The notes below the pieces were generated by a model. That model worked only from the letters and a program-made list of their open reading frames with translations. It searched no databases and had not been told where the DNA came from. A program made the position numbers and the translations under genes. Below, in pieces: positions 22,535-32,503 of a stretch of 64,000 bases of DNA (position 1 is its first letter; each line of letters opens with the position of its first letter). Source of the stretch: Rapana venosa (lineage: Eukaryota > Mollusca > Gastropoda > Neogastropoda > Muricidae); assembly GCA_028751875.1 (NCBI GenBank), contig CM054141.1:42419541-42483540 (forward strand). Direction: 5' to 3'.

Positions 22535-22820
22535 GAAAAAGGTAAAGGAGTCCCATAACCTATAAGGTCGTAGGGGAGCGAGGCGTCAGAGACCTCACTT
22601 CTCTAGGGCCAGCATATTGAGGGCGACGCCCATCTCCTCTCCCTCGCTGCTTTACCTTCCCTGACCCTAAAGAGGGCAAGGTACCCATTTACAGCTGGGG
22701 GAACTGTACTGAAGCCAAGGCGCGCAAACGGTCACCCATCCAACTGGTAACCACGCTCGACGCTGCTTAACTTGGCTAGGGAAAAGCGAGTGCTCCGACC
22801 ACTGAGCTATCCCGTCCCCG
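22535..22820 (-). repeat. tRNA-derived SINE, family S4
   Basis: On the minus strand it begins GGACGGGATAGCTCAGTGGT, a clear tRNA-like A box, followed by CACTCGCTTTTCCCTAGCCA. The body includes GTAAATGGGTACCTTGCCCT. It ends around TATGGGACTCCTTTACC. No second copy was found in this window. Confidence 0.7.
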
Positions 22821-22917
22821 TAAAAGAAAAGAAAACATAATTATAGGCTAAAGTGTTTATTCCATTATACTTGTAATAAGATAATAATGGCCAAATCAAA
22901 AACAACTGCTTGAAACC

Positions 22918-23215
22918 AGTGGCCTTGGTGCAGTGGTTAGCCCCTTGGGTTACGGACTGGAAGGTCGCGGGTTAGAATCCCATAAGAGCCATACAGACTA
23001 AAATCTGACTTTTTGGACCCTGGTCGGCTCCTACCCAGAGTGAGTGTGCTGTAAGCTCATTAGGAAGGCTGGGGCCACATAGTTGAGCTTCATCCACTTT
23101 AGGGATGCGAGCTTGAGAGTGTGCCTCAAATAACCTAACCAACACTGCAGATGTCTGTATATCTCGGGCCTGGTTGACGCCAGGATAATATAATGATAGT
23201 AAGCATACATACCCT
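22918..23215 (+). repeat. tRNA-derived SINE, family S5
   Basis: It starts AGTGGCCTTGGTGCAGTGGTTAG with B-box-like GGTCGCGGGTTAGAATCCC. The body has AGCTCATTAGGAAGGCTGGG and ends GGCCTGGTTGACGCCAGGAT followed by AATATAATGATAGT. A decayed copy is at 32700-33010. Confidence 0.75.
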
Positions 23216-25207
23216 GTCAAGAAGTCTCAAAGCATGTGCACTTCCATAGCAGCAGCATTACGTCATCCTCATCATTTATCATCATGCAACTTAAAAAATT
23301 TTTTAAAGGCCTCTGATTGATGGTCTCACTTGTTCTGGTCTCATGGTGACCCAAATTCGGTTTCCCCAAACATTTCTATGCCTGTGGTGAGTTTGTGTTT
23401 GAAGCTTTGGGGGTGGAGGTTCGCAGGGGACGGTCATTTGAGGGGCGTTGTTGTTGTCGCCACCTCAAGTGGGGGAATCACTAAGTCTAGCTCCGCGACT
23501 GAGCTAATACCGTCTTTAGTAGAGGGCTTAGTAGGCCTATATGGTGTCCTGCGTATCTTAGCTCAGAGCAGGTACCACTGAACACTACAAAAGTGACCCA
23601 GCAGCAGTGCACGGCCCCTCTGGCTGGTGACCCGCAGCGGCCTGACAGAGATTGGCTCTTTGTGGACACTGAAGATGGGACACAACAAATCTGGGTATGG
23701 CTGGGGCAGAGAGATTGAAATGAGCAGCTTGGGAACAGCAGGACATGAAAGTCAAAGGGGATAAAGCAACAACCCCCCCCACCCCCAAAAAAAAAAATCA
23801 ACTACAAACAAAAAACGACTGGAGTTATAGGTCTACATTTACAGTGACAGACGATCGGTTTGGGATAGGACTTTGGTTTCGACCCTTAAGGTTTGAGAGA
23901 CTTGTCTGTCGTCTTCATAGAAGACCTTCATTGGCAGACCGGCAAATACCATTCTGTAAAGGTACAATTATTCAAGATCTCCACTCTTCATTACGTATTA
24001 GGCTACCTACAAAGTCGTCCGCGTATAGACAAAATTAGGTAGCTAGGCCTATTTATTCTATTTTTATATCATGGGCCTACATAAAAATATGCTGAAAGTA
24101 AGTTAGGTGTTCGAGAGATACCCAGGATTTCATTACATTAGGCCTAATATATTTTGTTGCTGTTCACATTCATTACGAAAACGATGGCGTTTTGTAGTTT
24201 CAGCGCATTTGTCACCTATTTCACCATTATATGACTTTTTTATGGGTTTCCACAACGTTAATATTGGAACAGCTAATGAACCGTTCTGATGACAGCATCT
24301 CTACTGCAATGACCAGTAGAAAAACAGCATTGTATTTAAGATATCAGGCTTTTTTATCTAACTTTTTTTTTTTAAATTAGGTCTCATGTCCATTGCGGTT
24401 ACAGCTTCAATCACTTGGCTTATTATAGGGGATTGTATTGTTGTCCTCCGGTTCCCTTTCAGCGATGTGAGATTTGACAGAGTGCCGGCAACACTGACAT
24501 CTTTACTGACCTGGTTTGTTTTGTTAGCACTGCTGTCATTAGCCAACTTCCAGTGACAGCACATAGGGAGTTTTACAGCCAGTCAGGTATTTGTATCCCA
24601 CTGCCGGCAACAAAGTAAGACTTTGAAAAACAGATTTTTTTTTTTTTTACAGCATTTTCATTGTCTTCAGTTTTATTCTCTTTATAATGGTCTTTTCTGG
24701 CCAGGCGTTTATTTACTGGAGTGTGGAGGCCAGTGGTTTAAAAACAAGTTAGAGTGAGGGGTTGATCAATGTAGCAATTAAAGACGTCTTTATTATTATT
24801 ATTGTTGTTCTTGTTCTTTTATTTCTAGGATAATGAAATAAGCACTTATGTGCTTTTTTTTAACATCTAGTCCCCGTCTGTATTTAGTTTTGTAAATTTT
24901 GTCATCCGTTCCCACCGTCACACAACGGCCTTATCTTCCGAAAGGTGGAACAGGTGGGTTTTTTTAATGTGTACACAAGATGTTCTGCGTGTGTTCGCAC
25001 TTCATAATATGCTGATTTCCAGATGGCTTGTCATTGGCTGGTACTCCTATTCTTGGAGAGGTCAAAGTGGCACATGCTACTTTCGTTTTCCCGTTAAACT
25101 CTTCTATCAATTACTTTATGTATACGTTCAATATTTTGCTTGAGAAGAGAAACAGAAGAGAATAAGGTATGTTTATAAAATGGCTGGAATCCAATGCTGA
25201 TACCATG

Positions 25208-25210
<3 letters not shown>

Positions 25211-25246
<36 letters not shown>
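25211..25246. repeat. (CA)n microsatellite just upstream of the SEC61G exon
   Basis: Pure CA run ending 35 bp before the likely splice acceptor of the SEC61G exon. Confidence 0.9.
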
Positions 25247-25247
<1 letters not shown>

Positions 25248-25313
25248 CCCCAAATAGAGAGACGCATCTGGATTCTCACAGCTTGTGAACCACCAAGTAA
25301 GCCTACCGACACC

Positions 25314-25520
25314 ATGGATCAGGTGATGCAGTTTGTGGACCCAGCTCGTCAGTTTGCCCAAGACTCCATTCGCCCGGTGAAGGAGTGCACTAAGCCAGAC
25401 AGAAAAGAGTTTCAGAAGATTGCGGTAGCGACAGCTGTTGGGCTCGCCATCACGGGTTTTATCGGCTTCTTCGTCAAGTTGATTCACATCCCCATCAACA
25501 ACATCATTGTGGGATCCTAA
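25314..25520 (+). CDS. SEC61G: Protein transport protein Sec61 subunit gamma, complete
   Basis: SEC61G is the single-span gamma subunit of the ER Sec61 translocon. The 68-aa frame [20 protein letters not shown], then [14 protein letters not shown] (here [19 protein letters not shown]), [20 protein letters not shown] and NIIVGS has the normal length and one C-terminal membrane segment (about residues 35-58). The start context ACACCATGG is strong. A gattctcacag acceptor at 25271-25281 suggests a non-coding exon upstream that I could not place. The coding region is unbroken by introns. After the stop there is GT-rich sequence and a G homopolymer of about 23 bases. Confidence 0.97.
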   Translation: MDQVMQFVDPARQFAQDSIRPVKECTKPDRKEFQKIAVATAVGLAITGFIGFFVKLIHIPINNIIVGS

Positions 25521-25546
25521 AGAGTGTCTCAGATGCGTGTGGGAGT

Positions 25547-25577
<31 letters not shown>

Positions 25578-25584
25578 GGGGGGT
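25547..25584. repeat. (GT)n followed by long G homopolymer in SEC61G 3' region
   Basis: A short GT run leads into more than 20 consecutive G. This can form G-quadruplex-like structure and is error-prone in assembly. I found no obvious polyadenylation signal before it. Confidence 0.85.
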
Positions 25585-25894
25585 TTTGGTTAGGTTTTTT
25601 GTTTTCTTAAATAAGTTAAAATGGGAGGAGGTGTGGAGGTTGTGTTTTGGGAAAGTGTGGAATTTGAGCAATGTCAAAAAATGTGACGTGGCTTTCTCCC
25701 ATTAGCGAAAATTGTAAGGATTTTTTAAATGTCAGTTTGTGTATGGCTTGGTCAGTGAGGTTCCCTTCCCGGCACACCCCTCCACCCCATGTCCCTTCCT
25801 CCCTCCCATTTACCCACTAGTCCAGTCCTCAACGGTTTATCTGTTCCTAACAGTAACACACAGAGACACAGACAGACAGACAGACACACACACA

Positions 25895-25925
<31 letters not shown>

Positions 25926-26029
25926 GGACTGAAAGTAAAAAAGCACATAAGTGCTTGATCCATTATCCTCGAAATAATAGAATAAATAATAGAATAAAAC
26001 AAGAATAAAGAAATAGCTTAGGAGAGTGT

Positions 26030-26322
26030 AGGAGGCACCGTGGTCGAGTGGTTTAGGCGGTCAACTCGTGATCCAGAGGTCGCGGGTTCGATCCCCGCTC
26101 GGCTCGGTGTTGTGTCCTTGGGAAAGACACTTTACTCCTATTTTCCTCACTCCACCCAGGTGTACAAGTGGGTACCAGCTCTGCTGGGGAAGTATCTGGC
26201 GACAGACTAGCGTCCTGTCACAGGGGTGGTGAAAAATCATCAGTTCGCTTAACGCTACAGAAACCGGGATAAGCTCCGGCTCTATGGGCCTTCTGGCTCG
26301 AAAGAACATACTTTACTTTACT
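26030..26322 (+). repeat. tRNA-derived SINE (family S1) with 12-bp target-site duplication
   Basis: It starts AGGAGGCACCGTGGTCGAGT, with A box and the exact B box GGTTCGATCCC, and ends AAAGAACATACTTTACTTTAC. TTAGGAGAGTGT flanks both sides (26018-26029 and 26323-26334). The tRNA-like head resembles a class II tRNA (Leu or Ser type), but the 3' half does not close an acceptor stem, so it is not a tRNA gene. Confidence 0.92.
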
Positions 26323-26481
26323 TTAGGAGAGTGTGACTGGTTTGCAAGACCCAAATGAACGAGAAGGTTTGCATGAAATACATTGTGTTGGAGAACAAAA
26401 TTAATCTACCTCAAAAAGAAAAAAACCCAACAAACCCCAAAACATGTAGGCCGTACATATTGTCCTTTAAAATGGATAGAA

Positions 26482-26484
<3 letters not shown>

Positions 26485-26545
<61 letters not shown>

Positions 26546-26619
26546 CTCTCCTTTTATTGTTGATAGTGTTGATGAATTGAAAAACTGTATGCAATATCAT
26601 ATGGATTCAAAATGTACTG

Positions 26620-26660
<41 letters not shown>

Positions 26661-26710
26661 TCTCTCTCTCGGGCCTATACAATTAATTCTTGAGTTCTTG
26701 AGTTCTCTCT

Positions 26711-26781
<71 letters not shown>

Positions 26782-26876
26782 CTCTTCTCTCTCTCTCTCT
26801 CTCCTCTCCTTTTTATTGTTGATAGTGTTGATGAATTGAAAACTGTATGCAATATCATATGGATTTAAAATGTACT

Positions 26877-26928
<52 letters not shown>

Positions 26929-26970
26929 CTCTCCCCGTCCCCTTCCCCCCCCTCTCTCTCTCTCTCACTC
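26485..26970. repeat. CT-rich array with duplicated 75-bp unique block
   Basis: Long CT runs are interrupted by a repeated block (GTTGATAGTGTTGATGAATTG, then CTGTATGCAATATCATATGG, then AAAATGTACTG) at about 26555-26622 and 26815-26879. The preceding CGTCCTCTCCTTTTATTGTT also recurs at about 26970. The unit is near 265 bp. Confidence 0.85.
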
Positions 26971-27214
26971 TCGTCCTCTCCTTTTATTGTTTGCTTATAG
27001 ATTTAATTGTCGTGTTTACAATTAGTATCCTGTTGAATGCTTTATTCAGATTTAATATTTCAGTTTTATTGGGTAAGTTGACTGTATTTGATATTTAGTG
27101 ATTGTTTTATTTTGATATCTTGTTTTGAGCATAGCAATTATGTATAGCTAATTCCAAAGTGCAGATGTCCTTTTTATGACTATACATGATATTCATAAAG
27201 ATTTTATTTTGGCA

Positions 27215-27246
27215 TTGATGCATGGTGTGTGCCGGTGTGTGTGTGT

Positions 27247-27295
<49 letters not shown>

Positions 27296-27853
27296 TGTGT
27301 GTGTATGTGTGTGTGTGTACGTGTACGTACATGTACGTGTACGTGTGCATGGGGATGAAAATTGCTTATACATATTTGTTTTGTGTAGTTTTCTATTGCT
27401 CTTGCTTCCCATGAAAGCACAAAGAATTTTTGACGTTTCTTTCTGTTAGCCAAAATGATACTATTTTCGTGGTTTGTTATCCTTTATATTATAGACGTTT
27501 TGCTTTGTTTGCTTCTGTTTCGGTTTGGGTGTGGGTTTTCTTGGAGGGGGGATTATTCAGTTGTCCCCTCTCCCCTTGTTGTTGTTGCCGCTTTTGTTTT
27601 GCTCTTGGTTTCTTTGCTATTTTCTCCGTTGTTTCTGTGTTTTCTGTTTTGCTCTCCTCTGTGATTTTTGTGGGGATTTTTGTGTAGATATTTTTTCCGT
27701 ATACTGTGTGAGTGTATTGCTATGGGCTTTATTTTATTTTATTATCATTATTATATATCCCTAAGGGGGGGGGGGGGGGGGGGGGGGGGGGCTGGATGTA
27801 AAAAAGCACACGGTTGCTCATTCATTATCCTCGAAATAAAAGAATTTGTCATT

Positions 27854-27900
<47 letters not shown>
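27215..27900 (+). repeat. Interspersed element 3' region with embedded GT, G and TC tracts
   Basis: The order TTGATGCATGGTGTGTGCC, (GT)n, TTTTCTATTGCTCTTGCTT, poly-G, GGCTGGATGTAAAAAAGCAC, TATCCTCGAAATAAAAGAAT, (TC)n parallels 12970-13330. The reverse complement of the same tail stands at 28176-28262, only 280 bp away, so two copies face each other across the AC/GC/GA tracts. Confidence 0.75.
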
Positions 27901-27917
<17 letters not shown>

Positions 27918-27950
27918 GCACGCACGCGCGCGCGCGCGCGCACACACACA

Positions 27951-28000
<50 letters not shown>

Positions 28001-28089
28001 CAATTGGAATATACAATGGAAGATAAAACACAAAAATAATGTTATCTAGTTCTATTCAATATCATTCCAGTTTGGGGCAATGAAACATA

Positions 28090-28175
<86 letters not shown>

Positions 28176-28180
<5 letters not shown>

Positions 28181-28262
28181 AATGACAAATTCTTTTATTT
28201 CGAGGATAATGAATAAGCACTCATGTGCTTTTTTACATCCAGTCCCCGCCCGTAGGGATACA
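28176..28262 (-). repeat. Inverted copy of the S2-type 3' tail
   Basis: The plus strand reads GAATGACAATGACAAATTCT, TTATTTCGAGGATAATGAAT, AAGCACTCATGTGCTTTTTT and ACATCCAGTCCCCG, the exact complement of the tail at 27791-27858. It is preceded by (GA)n, the complement of the TC tract that follows the forward copy. Confidence 0.85.
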
Positions 28263-28764
28263 TCTTAATAATAACCCAATACTTATACTCTCACGCAGTA
28301 GAAACAAAGGGAAATAACCCTTTTCAAAACACCCCCCAAAAAACAACAACAAACAAACAAATAAAAGAAAAACCCAAAACACCACCTTCCTCACCCCCAA
28401 CCCCCCAAACCAAAACAAATAACAGACAAAAGAAAAAGACAAAACAAATCAACAAAAAGAAGAAAAAAAAGATAAAAAAGAAAAACAAACAAACAACAAC
28501 AACAAGAATAACAATAAAACCAAGAAAAATAACAACAACCAAACTTAATAAGTCATAAAAATAAACATCTACACATTGTCAAATGGTACACATACTTGTT
28601 ACATATAACAATAAGATATTGAAATAGGGCATTCATTAAAACTCAAGTACAGCTGACAAGCCCAATAAAGTATTGAAAATATAAAGTATGAATCCTTCAT
28701 CAGGATACACTATAAGCAAAAACGATAAAAGATGATAGAGAGAGAGACACAGAGAGTGTGTGTG

Positions 28765-28808
<44 letters not shown>

Positions 28809-29199
28809 AAGTGTGTGTGTGTGCGCGCGCGCGCGCGCGCGCGTGTGTTGAGTGCACATGAGCACAATAGGGGCTTACGGCAGCATCGTTTATTCGGAAG
28901 TTCAAAATTGTCATTCTGACCTCATTATACACAACCACACCCACTAAACCCCAGCGTGGTTTGATTTTTTTTGTTTAAAAAAAAAGTGTTATCTGGAATG
29001 CAGTTTTGCGTGTCCCTATTGAACAATTGGCTATTGAGACATTAATTTAAGAAGGGAGAAATTGTTTCTCTCTTTTCATTTGCTGTAATAATCTTATAAA
29101 TAATAATGCTCTATCTGATTTAAGTAGTAGTCTACGGTTGTGGGCGATAGGTTAACCGTTAATCAATGGATGAGGTCAGACTTTTTGCTCGTAGTTTTA

Positions 29200-29225
29200 T
29201 ATCGTTTCCGGTGCGCATGCGCTTA
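29200..29225 (+). promoter_or_regulatory. NRF1-type palindrome and ETS-like site in GRAF promoter
   Basis: TGCGCATGCGC at 29212-29222 is the textbook NRF1 consensus, and TTTCCGG just before it (29205-29211) is an ETS-like core on the minus strand. They lie about 105 bp upstream of the GRAF start codon in a TATA-less setting. Function is inferred from the motifs only. Confidence 0.6.
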
Positions 29226-29235
29226 AAAAATTACA

Positions 29236-29323
29236 ATGGAGGTAACTTCCGATTGTTGAATTTTCTGCCCTGTATTTTTAACGATTCTTCATGCGGTTGT
29301 GGTTAAAATGTGAAAAAGCATAA
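29236..29323 (+). promoter_or_regulatory. Three short uORFs before the GRAF start codon
   Basis: If transcription starts near the NRF1 site, the leader holds ATG at 29236 (7 codons, stop 29257-29259), ATG at 29291 (10 codons, TAA at 29321-29323) and a minimal ATG-TGA at 29308-29313. The second uORF stop abuts the main start codon, giving TAAATG. Such leaders usually lower or regulate translation. No transcript evidence is available here. Confidence 0.5.
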
Positions 29324-30042
29324 ATGGGGCTTCAACCTTTGGAGTTTGCAGACTGTCTGACAGACAGTCCGCTTTTCCGGACAAAACTGACCGAACATGA
29401 ACGTGAATTGGAGCATACCAGCAAGGCAATCAAAACACTGATTCAACATGGAAAGCAGGTGTACGAAGCAGCTAAACGTAAGTGAAAAAATAATTGGATT
29501 TCCGCTCTAATTAGGAGCCTCAATGCATATTTGCATAACCGAAAGACAGAAAGTTACACACGTGGTGATTAGTCACTTTGTAATGAAGAAGCAAGCGACG
29601 TTTTTGCGCAGGAAATGCCGAAACTCGGTCTACTTCTAGTTTCAGTTTTCATTTTATAGGCCTAATAATGCACCCAGGGGCAGTGTAAGCAATGATTGAT
29701 GAAGAGTACTAGTATGGAGAGAAAAAGTAAATCTTTCTACTCATGAGTGATTAAAGCATAGTGCTTAATAAATGCATGGAATGTGTATCAGTTTCAGGAC
29801 AATTCAAGCAGCATCATGAGCATTAGACTGTAGTTCACAGTTATTGGTAGTGCATCACATCAAATGATCTAAATTCATCTAGATTTATAACCAGAAGCGC
29901 TTCTGCCAGTACCAGCATACTTATTTCATTCTGAAGTGTTTGTGGGGTTAAAGATTTTTGAGTTGATTTTATAATATGAACTCAAGACTCATACTAAGTT
30001 CTAATTAATTATTGGTGTACTATTTTAAACACTGATGCCACC

Positions 30043-30087
<45 letters not shown>

Positions 30088-30120
30088 TGTGTGTGTGTGT
30101 ATGTTGTGTGTGTGTGTGGT

Positions 30121-30155
<35 letters not shown>

Positions 30156-32444
30156 TATTAGCCTATTTCAGTATTTGTAAAATTATAGCATGAGCATGGA
30201 CTGATGGAGTCAGCAATTTTTGTTCTTTTTATGCACTCCTGGCAATTAATGCAGGGGCCTGCATAAAGTATGAACAATTTATAGCCTGAAAACAAGACAC
30301 CAAAACTCACTATGAGTATGACTATCTCGGTAATTTTGTTTGGTAGCTGGAATCAACACATTTTTCAAAACAAAGTAGAGAAAAAATTCTTCTTCTTCCT
30401 TTTTTGTCATGATTCTCCCAGGGGAGATTTGACATTGATGAGCCTTCTCCATTACTCTCTGTTTTGAGCTTCCTCCTTATTTATGCCCCTTTCTCTAAGA
30501 TCATCTGCAATACAGGCAGCCCAGGTCTTGCTAGGTCTTCCCTTTGGTCTCTTTCCATCCACTACAAAGTTCATTGCTCTTTTTATGATGTGGTGGTTTG
30601 CTTTCCTTTGAACGTGCCCAAACCAGCGCAGTCTATTGGTACTGGCTACAGACTTAAGATCATCAACTTTGCACATTTTGCGCAGGAAATGCCGAAACTC
30701 GTTTGACTTCTAGTTTCAGTTTTCATTTTATAGGCCTAATAATGCACCAGGGGCAGTATAAGCAATGATTGATGAAGAGTACTAGTTCTAGATGAATTTA
30801 GATCATTTGATGTGATGCACTACTAATAAGTGTGAACTACAGTCTTACATGCTGCTTGAATTGTCCTTCCCTCACCCATCTAATGATCTAGAGAAAAGTA
30901 GAGAAAAAATTGATGATGAATAAAATAATAGCTGTGAGTAAATGTAATGATGATGAAATGACTGCTGCTAGTGGTATTAGTAGTACTAGTATAGTACTAC
31001 TACTGACTGAGTACTGCTGAATATGATGATGATCATGATGATGATAAAAAGAAATTAACTTATTTTTCAAGTATGTTTGCTAGTAATAGTATTAGTTGTA
31101 ATGTTTGAGTAGTGACTGTGCCTTGTTCATTATGATTGTGCACACAAACACACACACGATGCACACAAATATGTATACATGTAATATGTATACTTAACTC
31201 AGTAACTGTAACAACACACAATACTTGCTGCATGCACATGTACACATGTGCACATTACAGTTACACACACACACACGCACACGCACAAACACACACACAC
31301 AAGTTTAAGATATGCAAAGGTATTTCTTGTGGGTTTTTTTTGTATTGGGAAGTGTTTGTTTTAAAAAAAAAAAATTTAATTATAATCTGGAGATGATGAA
31401 TTTAGCAAAATAGCTGGCATGCATCCATGGCACAGCACAGTTTTAATTTGCCTTAAAAATTATATACAATAACTAAATTGTACACTGTTAACTAGTTCTA
31501 GTGGGTTTTTTTTCAGGATGTCATTGATACTTGGTGGAAATAGAAATTTTGTATTATTATGAGCTGTTTGAACTTGAACTGAATACATACACTGATACAG
31601 TTCATAAGAGTTTTGAAATTGAAGAGGAGGACATCTCTAACACAGGGCCTTCATGGTTGGCAGGACTATAGGACATGAAAATTGAAATGAATTACACTGA
31701 TAAAGAAACAGCATGATTAGGTAAACTGTTTTTAATACACTAATACAGCCTACATGGTTCCATTCTAGGTTTCATTTCAAATTCAAACAAAGGTAATATT
31801 TGTGGGCAACAGCCAGTACATCATACTGTGAATGATACATTTATTTATTTTAATAATTAAAAGGCAAAAATTTTTAAAATAGAAATCATAGAGTAAGAAA
31901 ACAATCTCTATTAAAAAGTATTATAAGCATTAAGAAAACAATCTTTATTTTGAACAATAAGGGGATAAGGGGAAAACTCCCATTGCATACACTTTGCCTT
32001 CACGGTAAAATTTAATATTTATGCAGCCTCTTTCTTAGAGGCCACATCGTCCCTGTTCATACTCTACTGCTGTAGCCCAGAAGTTGTACAGAGTTGTCGC
32101 AGATAAAATATCTCCACTCCTGTTACAATTAGTTTACTGTTATGAAGCCAGTGATAACTCAGTTGAATCTAGAAAATATCATTAATCATAAAAAGAATCA
32201 CTGGCACTATAAAAAAAAGACAACCAGAAGGCAGAAATTATCTAGGTCATGACCTATTACACTAACAGTACTTAGTTTTTTCTCTTCAAAGAAAAAAGGC
32301 TAGAAAGAATGCAGAATAAGACCACCTTATCACAACATCACTATGAGCTTCTAAAGAATATTTAGGATGACTCAGGAGTGATTGAGATATTAGAAAGAGT
32401 AAGCACCATGTACATATAATGATACATGTAGTGATGATGTACAC

Positions 32445-32503
<59 letters not shown>

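Larger units (their letters stand above)
18816..25280. other. RPL9-SEC61G intergenic region, repeat fragments only
   Basis: I recognise no conserved protein here. It holds a LINE 3' end (19540-19810), three copies of family R1 (19860-20865), a LINE C-terminal fragment (21170-21530) and two different tRNA-headed SINEs (22535-22820 and 22918-23215). An S2-tail fragment lies on the minus strand near 24820-25010, and a (CA)n tract at 25211-25246. 23300-24800 contains no feature I could assign; an upstream SEC61G exon may be there. Confidence 0.5.
25521..29200. other. SEC61G-GRAF intergenic region dominated by microsatellites and SINEs
   Basis: It contains (CA)n(CG)n at 25858-25926, an S1 SINE at 26030-26322, a CT-rich array 26485-26970, a GT tract 27230-27345, a G homopolymer 27766-27790, (TC)n(AC)n(GC)n at 27858-27998, (GA)n at 28094-28175 and (GA)n(GT)n(GC)n at 28738-28850. 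No coding gene was recognised. Confidence 0.7.

Noticed and set aside
22922..22990. Possible tRNA gene on the plus strand
   Set aside because: Same reason: a tRNA-like promoter is present but the fold is incomplete and a SINE body follows.
25905..25926. CGCGCG run as a CpG island or regulatory site
   Set aside because: It is the end of a CA/CG microsatellite, not a CpG-rich unique region.
26041..26100. Possible tRNA gene (A and B boxes, TTCGATCCC)
   Set aside because: The acceptor stem does not close after the B box, and the sequence continues into a SINE body with target-site duplications.
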